A stretch of 64,000 bases of DNA. Origin: Alopecurus myosuroides (Eukaryota; Streptophyta; Magnoliopsida; Poales; Poaceae). This document shows, in pieces, positions 44,741 to 57,501 of the stretch (within the stretch, counting starts at the first letter, position 1; every line of letters starts with the position of its first letter). Below the pieces are notes generated by a model, which did no database searches, was not told the origin of the DNA, and was given only the letters and a program-made list of their open reading frames with translations. A program made the position numbers and the translations under genes. Location: assembly GCA_028641055.1 (NCBI GenBank), contig CM054062.1, positions 182,961,958-183,025,957 of the forward strand, given 5' to 3'.

Positions 44741-47700
44741 TGTGGGGACCCAACACACCACTGCATGTGTAGTGCGCAAGTCGCTGACATAATACTCACA
44801 GAAGGACTTATCCATAAATATTACATCCCTTAGAGTGGTAGAACAGAAACACAGCGGGTCCAAGCAAAGCTATAGGGTACAAACTTTCATTACAAAAATC
44901 TTGAGAATCTCCTTGACGAATCAAAGAAGATCTCATGCACATGAAACATCAGAAGAAGCAATTCAAAGCTCCAAGCTGGAGAAGAACTCTAGCTCAGAAC
45001 TAATCCACTACGGCTGATGTCATCCCTAATCTATGGTTTGTAACAGCTAAGTCCATGAATGGTCTCCACCTACACCTTGATAGATTCTCCTCCACCAGCG
45101 TTGTTGATGATGATGCCGTACTGGTTAAGTAAAAGATGACTGCACCTAGCTTCCTTAGACAGCGACCGCTTCACGATGACGACTTCCATAAGGCTTCAAC
45201 TCTAAGAAGGGGTCAAACGGGAAATGAATGAGTAACGAGCGTTACTCAACGAGTTCATGATATACAGTGGGTAGTTTGATGCACTAACTACAAATTTAGA
45301 CTCGAAAGAGTCATAAGCTAATGCAAGGTTTTGTAAAGCTTTCTTCAAGAGGTTTCTTTTAATTCTGAAAACTACGCCCGCCATACCATCATATGAGCTA
45401 GAACTTCATGGGGTTGCCTTTCCTGTAGCGTTCGCAGTTCCTTCCTGGAACAGGGGGTAACATGCCACATCCTTTTACACTCTGCAAAGGTGTGTTAATT
45501 TACCAATGGAGATCAAGACCATGTTGCACAACCAGGCTCAAGATCATGTCCACGCCCACATAGGTGTGGGGCCCGGTTGTTGATCCAAGCCAAACCATGC
45601 TTTTCCACACAACGCATGCCCACCCATTTCTGCCAGCAGGTTGAACCCCTGATTCTACCCCTCACGATAGATATCTAGGCGCCCCTGGCAGACCATCATA
45701 GACCCCAGAGTCCATGGGAATTAAGGGATCCCACCCATGTGCATGTAGTCCCACAAGACCTACAGCGAACGTCTCCGGCAGCCCGTTGACATGCGAACGA
45801 TAAAAGATCACAGCTGACTTACTCGCCCCATACAAGACACATGGTCAATGTGGTATTGATGGCGCATCTAGTTCAGACGACATTTGTGGTTAAGTCCTAG
45901 GTAATACTTTCCCATGCATATGGAACTTTCCTTTGACCTATTCATCTTACCATGGTTCCATCCGCCCACCAAACAGAACACTACCACTCGGGTAGTCATT
46001 CAAGTAGCCATATTATTATAAAAATGGGATCATCCATTCTTTTGAGATTAGGTGATAATACGATAGGGTTTTTGCAAATTGTTCGTTATGAAATACTGCA
46101 AAGGATATGAACAAGTGATGAACTTTCATGAGATAGAAATAACCATAATAATCCATGTCTTCGGGTTCGAGGGTCGCGTAGAAAATACCTACATCTGAAA
46201 GATAGCAAAGTAGTCTCAGTAAGGACTACTGAAAACACTAGCAATATGATGCATGCATAGTAATGATAAGCATCGTCAGTTACCCTGGAAAACACCCCAG
46301 CTTACAAGTGTAAGCCACGTTTGACACGATAACTTACTCACACAGGTTTTAGGTGAAATGTTTCATTACTTGTGGTGATGTGGTTATTACTTCTATTAGA
46401 CTTACATGTGTTTCACTTTTACTTAACACACAATTGTTATCATGTTTAGGTAGAAGTGTTTATTACTTGGTTAGGTAATAAGACAATAGCACATGGAAAA
46501 CAACTATTGGAAAGATAACGAACACATTCTGTTTTACATTTTAAAACTATAGAGCTAATGACAAAGAGTTTAATTGAAAATGATGAACTAATACAACTAA
46601 CTCTATCATCACATAACTAGCTAACGACTAGTGATGATAGGTTTTGTAGGTGTGAAAACACTAGGGGTTTATTAATAAGGAAAATAATGTTGTGGTAGGT
46701 ATTTCTGGTTTTAACGGAATATTATAGCATTCCATTATACATTTAGAAACAAGTTTATAAGTTAAACAAAATGTTTTGTGTTTGACATATTTGAGTTGAA
46801 AATGTTTTTCTATTTAATTTGGTATACCATTTGAAGTTTTCTGAAAAGATTTGAATAAGTTATTAATTTATTAATTTTAAATAAATTAAATGACTATGCA
46901 AAATATTACACACATGAAAACTTGGTCAAATGACTATGTAACCATCATAGATGACTTGCATTTATCATTTGGAGCATTTTAGTATATAACTTGTATTTTT
47001 CTATTTTATGAATTATTTATTATATTTCTCAATTTCAAATGATTTAATTTAATTAAAGAAAATGTTTAATTTTAAACTTTTTCAAAAAAAATTGATAAAC
47101 ATTTAGATTATATTTTTTTAAACATTTCCATATTTTTTTATATTTTCTGATAATTATTTTAATAGTTATTGAATTAATAAGTTTTATTTATTTCTGTCCT
47201 ATTTAAATTGATAGGTGGGTCCCACCTGTCATATTTGATTTCAATAAATAAAAAATAAAAAGAAAAGGGATCATGACGTCATGAACGCGTCATTGCAGAG
47301 CAATTCCTCTATGTTTCATTTCAATCCGCGAATCCGCTGCGTTTGAGCTTGATTGAATTCTTCCATTGTCTAGAGTTGCTCCTGGCGAGCAAAGGGGTAG
47401 CGGCGCGGTGACCAAATGGTCACCGCCGGCTTGCCGGCGTGCAAGGGCGCGCCGGTGCTCACGGACTGTCATGGAGACGAGGCTCCCGGCGACTAGAGTG
47501 CAAACAGAGGGCGCCCAGGATTCCCCAGCTCACCATGAGTCTCGTGGTAGCGTTGGGGAAGCAAGGCGTGACTCGATGGCGGCTAATCAACATCGACGAC
47601 CCTCTATCGGTTGTGGAAGAGATGGACCCGATTCATCCACCCACGGGCTTCCCAGTAAGCAAGACTCGCTGGAGAGGTAGAGGACAGCAAGGCAGAGCTC

Positions 47701-50692
47701 GTGGTGGTCTCAGATTATCCGGGGACGGTCGGGGTCGACGACGATGTGCAGTGGCCGTACGGGCCAGGGTTAGGGTTTTCGGGTTCCTCACAGAGAGATA
47801 CAGAGATTGAGAGGGGAGGAAGAGAGAAAGAGAGGCACGGCGACCGGCTCCTTCTTATCCTCGACGAGGAGGCGGCCAAGCAGGACGTGGCGTGGAGGCT
47901 GCCACGGCGACGATCTCCTCTGCCTTCTAGCAGAGGAAGAAGAAGAGGGAAAAAGAAATGCCATGTTTAAATAACCCCTACAGTTTCCACTAATTACAAC
48001 CAAGTCCTTCTGTTTAAAAGAATCATTGTTTTCAGGGCCTTTTTGAAAATATAAAAATTATAAAATTATATTTGAATTCCTCATCAGAAATGTAATCTCA
48101 CCATGTTTTGTTTTGGTGAAATTGGACAATATTGGAATTTTTTATTTAGGGTGCTAAATTAAGTGGTTTTGTTGTTTTCTCTTAATTTAATTTATCAAAA
48201 GGCTATTAAATTATTTTAGGCATGATTATTATGATCACACACAACAACCATGTGGTTAATAAAGTGGTGTATCATAATTGGACAATTTTAGATACCATTC
48301 CGTTTACAAACTAGTTTAGTAACACTGCTTAGTAGTGTTTTTATGTATGGTAATGAAATGCACCCAATTAGGGAATTTTATTCCATGACATACCAAATGC
48401 TTTTGATTAGGTAATGGACTTGTTTTCTCTTATGAGGCTTTGTTATTTTCCTAATTGAAACTCTTAGCAAGTTTGGTTGACATTTTAGTTAAGTGTGTGT
48501 AGGCAATGTTTGCTGTTTTTAGTACTTGATCAAATGGACAACATGAGTGGCTTTGGAATCTTATTTGCTTGTTTTCCACATAGGTTCTAATATGGATATT
48601 ATCCCATGTTTTTTTATAACATGTAATCATTTACTTGGTTACGTGTAGATGAATTCTTGTTATCATCTGTTAGTCTGATGTATGAAAAGGATATGGAAAA
48701 CAAGGTGTTAAGCTTGTTACCATTAACCTCCACATATCACAAGACACGTGGATGCAATGGTTGGTTATTATTTCATACTTGATAATTGTTTCCATTAAAG
48801 ATATTATTATGAGTTCCTCATCTTTGATGAGCTTGACAGAGGTTATTGGTTCTCTAATATATCCTAATGATTCACTGGATAATTTCTTATGCTCCCTTAC
48901 TGAGGCAGTGTTGCTTCTTGTGGTCTTCTGTTGCCTGCAATATCCTTGTCTCTAGTTGCTACTAGTCTTCAGGTACTGCCTTTGTCACTTGCAAGTAAGA
49001 TCAGCTCTTGGATTCCATCTTCAACTATATCACCCTTGTGGTGAAAACAACCAGTTATTCCAAGCAAAGATTTTACTTAGATGATTATAAAAGTATATAA
49101 GTTTTTTTATGACATCCAGTTGCCATATGCATATAAGAAGAATTTGTTAACAAGTGGACCATACTTGCCTCCAAATTACTAATCATATACAATAGGCTGA
49201 GATGTACTAGGTTATTCAACCTTATGTTTGTTTGTGTATGACACTCAATTGTTTGAGTAAACAAAAGTGATCTGTTAATAAGGTCTAGAAACTTGTTACC
49301 AAACTACTTCTATATAACACTAACATTGGAGTATCACGCTATTTCAAGAGGAGTTAATAAGATCAGATCGGGGTATAAGAGTTTCCAAATACTCTTATAG
49401 TAGATTGAAGTAGCACTTCTAGAATACTCTAAATAATCTTCTTGAAGATCTTCCTGTGGTAGTTCCTCCTGTCTTGTGGGTTGCTTCTCTTGCACAATGA
49501 CTTAGAGAAGATTGGGAAACAAGATATAATGGTCTGGCCAAAATAACAAGATCTAGATTAAGAGTTAATTCATGCTTTTATTATCCTTCTATATACTTCT
49601 TATTTTATTTTCCAAAATATATGTACTTATTTCATATATGATTTGATTTACTTAGTTATCAATTCAATTCCTCTAATAGAGGTTATAACTTGTTGTTATT
49701 CATTACTTGCATCCAGAGATGCTTTAGTTGTTGAACATTGATTTGGATAGAGATGTGGAGTGTTTGTGGAATGAGGATTTAAGATAATAAGTTGATCAAA
49801 TAGTTCATTGATGTGTTGAGGTTTCATATACTCACTTGTATAAGATGAATGATACATTGAGCATATGAAGGTTATTGGAGTTTAATGACTTATGTCATAG
49901 TTGTTAGTTGTTTTCTCAGGTGGCATGATTTTACTTAATATTCTTCCTTTGTAATCTTTGTCAAGCATAATGTAGACATAGAGATTTGGAAAGATCATAT
50001 GTAATGATCGAGGTTTAACAGTAGTTTTAAGAAGATTTATTTATTCTTTTAGGTACTTATTTTATGGTTGATGAGATATGTACATATTCCATAAATATGT
50101 TATTAATGATAATCAAGTCATTTCCCACTTGTGGGGTCTGAGTTAATACTTGTTTCTATCATTTGTATTCCCTTGAACCTTTGTGATTTACTTATGAAGG
50201 TTCACTTAATAATTATTAGATAATTTATAAAGATGTTGTGGGAATGGTTGATAACTTAAAGAGTTCATGATTAGAGGATATAATATCTCTCCTGATGTGA
50301 TGGTTCAATTGTGCATTACTATCCTGTAGAAGTGTGATCATCAGCTATGTGAATTGGATACTCACCCCTCTTTGAGTTCTAGATACCTAGTGAATTATCC
50401 CAAGTCATTTATAGACTTTTGGTTAAGGTTGTTGAGAGTTAGTGTTGGTAACAACCAATTATGGTTTGTGTAATCAGATGATTTTGTTTACAGGATACAT
50501 CTTATAAAGATCACTCCAAGTGTACTCTTGATCAGATGATCTACACCTATTTCATCCTGTCAAGTGAAACATTGGTCACTTTGCTTCGTTTAAACTTTCG
50601 CGCCAAAATTTCCCGTATTTTGAGATGCATGCTATGAAAATTCACATATTATATTTAGATCCTTATAACCTACCAGACACTGGGATGTTACA
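44741..50692 (-). repeat. Element C 3' LTR (5952 bp)
   Basis: This is the full-length LTR copy. It contains a GC-rich block (47275-47960), a minus-strand TATTTAA at 47967-47973 and the palindrome AGGTGGGTCCCACCT at 47213-47227. Short ORFs in the GC block (for example 47366-47810) lack any family signature. Confidence 0.85.
47967..47973 (-). promoter_or_regulatory. TATA box of element C LTR
   Basis: TATTTAA with a GC-rich leader downstream on the minus strand. It is present only in this 3' copy because the other LTR has deleted the region. Confidence 0.5.
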
Positions 50693-50707
50693 GTATCTCC
50701 CCCTTAA
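50693..50707 (-). other. Polypurine tract of element C
   Basis: The minus strand reads TTAAGGGGGAGATAC directly inside the 3' LTR. Confidence 0.7.
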
Positions 50708-52471
50708 CAAGAACTTCGTCCCGATGTTCAACCTCTCTCACGTAAAGATAGGTAGAGAGAACTTCTCTAGACCGTTGAATCTTCAGAGCTGTTTTCTTGT
50801 GTTGACCTTGGCATGTGTAGCCTCTTGTCTTGATTGTTCACCTTCCATTGTCCTGCATGATAATCTAATAATATGCCTATTATTATGACAACTCTGTTTT
50901 GTTACTATGTCTTTTTAATGGTCTCACGAAGAACACGTGGTATTTCCACCATGTAGTGGATACCAAGTTTCAATCTCCGACGACTAGGTATTGTTTCCTA
51001 CCTCTCACAACTTTCCGAAGAATATTTGGCACATCCACCATATGGTGAATATCCAATAAGATTCTTCCGGTGCACTGGACACCGTCTATGGTTAGGATTC
51101 CATGTGGTTCAATCTAATGGTCTCAAGAGAAAGATTGTTCAAAGAAACTTGTACAACGTAGTGTACATTGACTTAGACTCATCTAATTAGTAAAAATATC
51201 TTCGAGTTTTCTTGAGTTTTAACTTTTTCCTACAGGTGAATGTAAGCTATTCCACTGGTGACTTCCTATGGTCCTTCTATATCTTTGGGTTTTAATTTCT
51301 ATAGAAAGACTCTATCTGATCTAGAAAACTTCTACCTATTTCCTTCTCGGATATAACTATTCATGTGATTTTCTTCGTATCACTTGTGTTAGATCTCCAT
51401 GTGTTGATGTAGTATGTGACCAAATCCAAGCAAGATGTGGAATGTGGTCCATTCCCATCAATGACTTCATTGTCTTCTGCCTTCTTGGCTTTCTGGTCTT
51501 CCTGAGCTTTTGTGGATGCTTCAATCAACTGATATTTCAGACCACTCTCATACTAATCCTATACTCTCTAGACCAGTAACATCAAGAAAGAACTCAGTGT
51601 TTTCACATGCATATGCACATCAAGTTCCAACTTCATGCACAGATCTAGTCAATTAAATATCCAAATAAGATCCAATAAATCCCAAATGCATTTTTCACTC
51701 ATGCATCAAAAGCCTGTGAAATATTAGTACTTTGAGTAAAACATATCAAGTACCAAGGCTCTTAAATGCTATACACTACAAGTAGGTATATAGTACCTTG
51801 TAATCCTATTCTACACAACCACTTTTTACCTCGGTAACTACTCCAATTGCATGCCTTACTGCAATGGAATAAACCAAGACAACATGATCCTATAGTAGTT
51901 GTTGCCTAACTTGGTTCCATATAGAACTAAGTACCATGACAACTCGTAGATCCTTCATGGTGTTGATCACATCGTAGGAGTAGTAATGTAGCTTCCATCA
52001 ATACATATGCCTTCTCCTAATTCTATACTATACTATAACGATTCACCTCTAGACTTCATAACTAAGGATATGGTATATACCCCATAGTTACCATGGTTTA
52101 ATTAATCTTTATGACTATCAAACATCCCTTCTTTACGGTTCTTATACGTACTCTATACCATGTTGTACTCCATCCTATTTATTCCTGGAATGGGGTAATC
52201 ATCACTTTGACTTAATCATCTCTGACTATGTCGGAACTCTCCTTTTCACAATAACACTGATCCATGCTAGACTTCTAACTATTCATACCTAGGTATAAAG
52301 AAAATAGATAAGTAGATTTACTCACGTTGAGTAAGAAATTCTATACAAGTATGATCATATAATTCTCAAGTGAATGATCATCATAGTTGTAGGAAATGTG
52401 CTTTAGATAAGATGGCTTCCTATAGTCTTTACAAACCTATAGATCTCCTAAAAGGTGTTAAACCTAAGGTT

Positions 52472-52488
52472 GCTTCGCTCTGATACCA
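52472..52488 (-). other. Primer-binding site of element C, tRNA-iMet
   Basis: The minus strand reads TGGTATCAGAGCGAAGC two bases inside the 5' LTR. Confidence 0.9.
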
Positions 52489-52490
52489 TC

Positions 52491-55141
52491 TGTGGTGACC
52501 CAGCACACCACTTCATGTGTAGTGTGCAAATCGCTGACATAATACTCACAGAAGGACTTATCTGTGAATATTACATCCCTCGGAATGGTACAACAGAAAC
52601 ACATCAGGTCCAAGCAAAGCTATAGGGTACAAACTTTAATTACAAAAATCTTTATAATCTCCTTGACGAATCAAAGAAGATCTCATGCACATGAAACATC
52701 ATAAGAAGCAATTCGAAGTTCCGAGCTGGAGAAGAACTCTAGCTCAGAACTAATCCACTACGGCTGATGTCATCCCTAATCTATGGTTTGTAACAACTAA
52801 GTCCATGAATGGTCTCCACCTACACCTTGATAGCTTCTCATCCACCAGCGTTCTTGATGATGATGCTTTACTGGTTAAGTAAAAGATGACTCCACCTAGC
52901 TTCCTTAGACAGCGACCGCTTCACAATGACGACTTCCACAAGGCTTCAACTCTAAGAAGGGGCTAAACGGGAACGAATGAGTAACGAGCGTTACTCTATA
53001 CAGTGGGTAGTTTGATGCACTAACTACATCTTTAGACTCGAAGAGTCATAAGCTAATGCAAGATTTTGTAAAGCTTTCTTCAAGAGGTTGCTTTTAATTC
53101 TGAAAACTATGCCCGCCAGACCATCACATGATCTAGAACTTCATAGAGTTGGCTTTCCTGTAGCGTTCCCAGTTCCTTCCTGGAACATGGGGTAACATGC
53201 CACATCTTTTACACTCTGCAGAGGTGCGTTACTTTACCCATGGGTGATCAAGACCATGTTGAACAACAAGGATCAAGATCCTGTCCACGCCCACATAGGC
53301 GTAGGGCCCGGTTGTTGATCCAAGCCAAACCATGCTTCTCTGCACAACACATGCCCACCCATTTCTGCCAGTAGGTTGAACCCCTGATTCTACCCCTCAC
53401 GATGAATATCTAGGCGCCCCTGGCAGACCATCATAGACCCTAGAGTCCGTGGGAATTAAGGGATCCCACCCATGTGCATGTAGTCCCGCAAGACCTATAG
53501 CGAACGTCTCTGGAAGCCTGTTGACATGCGAACGAGAGAATATCACAACTGACTTACTCGCCCCATACAAGACCCACGGTCAACGCGGTATTTACGGAGC
53601 ACCGAGTTCTTACGACTTTTTTGGTTAAGTCCTAGGTAATACTTTCCCATGCAGATGGAACCTTCCTTTGACCTATTCATCTTAACATGGTTCCATCCGC
53701 CCACCAAACAGAACACTACCACTCGGGTAGTCATTCAAGTAGTCATATTATTATAAAAATAGGATCATGCATTCTTCTGAGAGTAGGTGATAATACGATA
53801 GGGTTTTTGCAAATAGTTCGTTATGAAATACTGCAAAGGATATGAGCAAGTGATGAACTTGCCTGAGATAGAAATAACCATAATAATCCATGTCTTCGGG
53901 TTCGAGGGTCGCGTAGAAAATCCCTACATTTGAAAGATAGCAAAGTAGTCCCAGTAAGGTCTACTAAAAACACTGGCAAGATGATACATGCATAGTAATG
54001 AGATGCATCGTGAACTACCCTGGAAAACACCCCATCATACAAGTCTAAGCTACGTTTGACACGATAAATTACTCACACAGGTTTTAGGTGAAATGTTTCA
54101 TTACTTGTGGTGATGTGGTCATTACTTATTTTAGACTTATATGTGTTTCACTTTTACTTAACACACAATTGTTTTCATGTTTAGGTAGAAGTGTTTAATA
54201 CTTGGTTAGGTAATAAGACAATAGCACATGGGAAACAACTATTGGAAAGATAACGAACGCATTCTGTTTTACATTTTAAAACTATAGAGCTAATGACAAA
54301 GAGTTTAATTTAAAATGATGAACTAATACAACTAACTCTATCATCACATAACTAGCTAATGACTAGTGAGGACAGGTTTAGTAGGTGTGAAAACACTTGG
54401 GTTTTATTAATAAGGAAAATAATGTTGTGGTCGGTATTTCTGGTTATAATGGTATATTATAACATTCCATTATACCTTTAGAAACAAGTTTATAAGTTAA
54501 ACAAAATGTTTTGTGTTTGACATATTTGAGTTGAAAATGTTTTTCTATTTAATTTGGTATATCATTTGAAGTTTTCTGAAAAGATTTGAATAAGTTATTA
54601 ATTTATTAATGTTAAGTAAATTAAATGACTAGGCAACATATTGCACACATGAAAACTTGGTCAAATGACTATGTAAACATCATAGATGAGTTGCATTTGT
54701 CATTTGGAGAATTTTGGTATATAACTTGTATTTTTCTATTTTATGAATTATTTATTATTTTCTCAATTTTAAATGATTTAATTTAATTAAAGAAAAGGTT
54801 TAATTTTAAATTTTTTCAAATATTTTTGAAAAGTTGATAAACATTTATATTATATTTTTCTAAACATTTCCATATTTTTTTCATATTTTTCTGATAATTA
54901 TTTTAATAGTTATTGAATTAATAAATTTTATTTATTTCTACCCTATTTAAATTGACAGGTGGGTCCCACCTGTCATATTGGATTTAAATAAATAAAAAAT
55001 TAAAAGAAAATAAAAAGAAAAGGGTCACTTTGCTTCGTTTAAACTTTCGCGCCGAAATTTCCCGTATTTTGATATGCATGTTGTGCAAATGCACATATTA
55101 TATTTAGATCCTTATAACCGCCCAAACAGTGGGATGTTACA
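52491..55141 (-). repeat. Element C 5' LTR (2651 bp, internally deleted)
   Basis: It is homologous to 44741-47269 plus 50576-50692. The junction near 55022 shows GG(G) microhomology. The deletion removed the TATA box and most of U3. Confidence 0.85.
54954..54974. repeat. 21-bp perfect odd palindrome in element C LTR
   Basis: GACAGGTGGG-T-CCCACCTGTC. The other LTR keeps a 15-bp version at 47213-47227. Confidence 0.75.
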
Positions 55142-55146
55142 CACTA
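55142..55146. repeat. TSD of element C, right copy (CACTA)
   Basis: It matches 44736-44740. Confidence 0.9.
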
Positions 55147-55427
55147 CCTATTGATAAGTCTTTCACGGTGAACTTAGGGAGCAACATGATGAAAAATAAA
55201 AACTGGGTAACAAAAATAACAACTATAATAAGAACTAATTTTTTGTGTTTTGGATATAGAAAAGCAAACAAGACAAAAGAAAATAAACTAAGCAAAACAA
55301 AAACAAAGTAAAGAGATTGGACGTGAGAGACTCCCCTTACAGAAATCCTCTTCCTCCCCGGCAATGGCGCCAGAAAACTTGTGGTGTGTAGTTGACGGGA
55401 GGCTGCTTGCTCTTGAAGACTTTGAAA

Positions 55428-55445
55428 TCCCCAGCAACGGCGCCA
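55428..55445 (-). other. Primer-binding site of tandem unit 2, tRNA-Asp type
   Basis: The minus strand reads TGGCGCCGTTGCTGGGGA, 11 bases inside LTR L3. A second copy TGGCGCCATTGCCGGGGA lies at 55355-55372. Confidence 0.85.
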
Positions 55446-55456
55446 GAAAACTTTCT

Positions 55457-57084
55457 TGATGGCGGGTAAACACACACTCGTTGGGAGACCCCAAGTGTAA
55501 GGTATGAAGAGTACAGCAGCAAGTTTTCCCTCCGAAAATACCAAGGTTTAATCGACCAGTAGGAGAAAAAAATCACTTCTGAAGGTTCATGACAACTGAA
55601 GTTGGCAGGGCGCACTACCAGGCTCAGCATCAACATGGTTTCTGCACAACACAATCAAAATGCTTTGCCCCAACGAAACAGTGTGATTGTCAATCTCACC
55701 GGTTTAGCTAACACAAAGGATTAGATGTATAGTGTGGAAAATAGTACTTGTTTGCAGTAAATGAAAAGAGAACAGTTATAGCAGTGAATGAGAGGAAAAC
55801 AATGATTGCAGTAAAGAAAATAGTGTTTGCAGTGGTTGTACTGTAAGTGTAAAAGAATGGACCGAGGTCCACAGTTCACTAGTGGTGTCTCTCCATAAAA
55901 GATAGATAACATGATGGGTAAACAAATTACAGCTGGGCAATTGACAGATATAAAGGCTGCACCGTAGTGCACATGCATGAAATGATGATTACTATGTGAT
56001 TCATGCGGGCATTACAACATAATTCATAGACCATTATCCAACTTCATCTATCACTAATAATCCACCCTCGGAGCGTCATCCAACCAAACCTCATGTATTA
56101 AGTTGCAAGCAGCAGATTATTGCCTTAAGTAATGTATGTAATGTAAACAATGAAAACATTGTTGTTTTCTCCCTAATGGCAACAACACATCCCCCATCTG
56201 TTACGTTTCTGTCACTCTAGCGTGAAAGAAAGGGAGGCATGAACCCACTATCGAGAATAAATACTCCCTCTTGTTAAAAGTATCAACTTGGCTGGAGCAT
56301 CTACTAGTAACAGAGAGCATGCAAGATCATAAATAACATAAACACGATAGATTGATAATCACTTGACATATCATTCAATATTCATCAGATTCCAGCAAAC
56401 ACAACATGTAGCATTACAAACAGATTATCTTGATCATGTTAAGAAGCTCACAAGATCTAAACATGAGGGATAAGGAGGAGAAGACAACCATCTAGTTATT
56501 GCTATGGACCCAAAGTCCAAGGATGAACTACTCACGCATCACTCCGGAGACATGCATGGTGATGAAGAGCCCTCCCTGTGATGATTCCCCCTCCCGGCAG
56601 GGTGTTGGGGAAAGCTTCAGAACCCTCTCGAACTAGGGTTGACAATGACGGCGGCTATGGAACTTTTCACGGATGGAGGCTCAGGTATTTAGGGTTAAAC
56701 CAAGAATAAGCTTAAATAGGCAAAAGGGAAATGTTCGTTGGCAGGTAGGGGGGGCCACACCACCTGGTGGCGCGACCCAGGGGGCCGCGCCACCCTATGC
56801 TGTGGTGGCTCCAGGCCTCCTCTCCGGGTCCCCTGCGGACTTTATGTACATGAGAGATTTCTAAGACCCTGGGATTTTGTTTCGTCCAATTCCGACAATA
56901 TTTTCAGAACAGCTTTTCTGAAACCAAAAACAACAGAACACATTAACTGGATCTTTGGCGTCTTGTTAATAGGTTAGTCCTAGGAAATCCATAAAAATGA
57001 TGTAAAGTGTATAGAAAACATGTAGCATATGGCATGAAAAGAACATGGAACATCATAAATTATAGATACATTTGAGACCTATCA
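55457..57084 (-). repeat. Athila-like LTR L3
   Basis: 1628 bp, TGATGGCGGG...ACCTATCA. It serves as 5' LTR of unit 2. On its right it joins internal sequence that lacks the first ~75 bp seen after L2. Confidence 0.85.
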
Positions 57085-57501
57085 ACATGCTACCACACAA
57101 TCTTTATCAAATAATATTGTAAAGCACAAGTTATGAATGAAGTGATCCAAGTCAATGGTCTATAGTTTGCTAACAAATAGATAATGAGAAAACAACTGAA
57201 TCACATGAGATTTTTTTTTCATGAATAGTACTTTCAAGACAAGCATCAATTTTTTTTGCATAAGAGTTAACTCATAAAGCAATAGATTCTAAATAAAAGG
57301 CATCAATCATCATGTAGGAAGATTTAAGTTTCAGCACTGGCTTTCAACTTTCAACATATATATCTCATGGATATTTTCAACACAAAGTAATATAATATGT
57401 GAAATAAACTAGCATGCAAAAATTGTTGCACACAAATGTTTGCTTCTGAGACAGAAAGAAGTAGGAAAACTGACTCAGCATAAAAGTAAAAGAAAGGCCC
57501 T
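57085..57501. other. 3' internal region of tandem unit 3, left piece
   Basis: AT-rich and non-coding. It is interrupted by the solo LTR; the last five bases are its TSD GCCCT. It continues at 59113. Confidence 0.65.

Larger units (their letters stand above)
50693..52490 (-). other. Element C internal region, non-coding
   Basis: Next to the 3' LTR the minus strand reads TTAAGGGGGAGATAC, the polypurine tract. The remainder is AT-rich with many stops in all frames. It is too short for gag-pol and shows no gag or pol motif. Confidence 0.8.
44741..55141 (-). mobile_element. Element C: large non-coding chromovirus-like (LARD-like) element
   Basis: A 10.4-kb minus-oriented element with TSD CACTA. 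LTRs are 44741-50692 (5952 bp) and 52491-55141 (2651 bp); both start TGTGG.GACCCA and end GGGATGTTACA. The internal region is only 1798 bp and codes for nothing recognisable, but it keeps a tRNA-iMet PBS and a polypurine tract. The LTR ends and PBS resemble those of the chromovirus at 10712-25765. The shorter LTR lacks a 3.3-kb block equivalent to 47270-50575. Very long LTRs with a short non-coding interior define LARD-type non-autonomous elements. Confidence 0.85.
55142..55456 (-). other. 5' internal end of tandem unit 2 with ORF start and duplicated PBS
   Basis: It contains the ATG at 55187 of the ORF interrupted by element C. It also has two tRNA-Asp-type PBS sequences 73 bp apart, 55355-55372 and 55428-55445. 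Confidence 0.65.

Noticed and set aside
47366..47970. Host gene in the GC-rich part of element C
   Set aside because: It lies inside the LTR next to its TATA box. Frames overlap and are Arg-rich with no domain. It is better explained as LTR leader.
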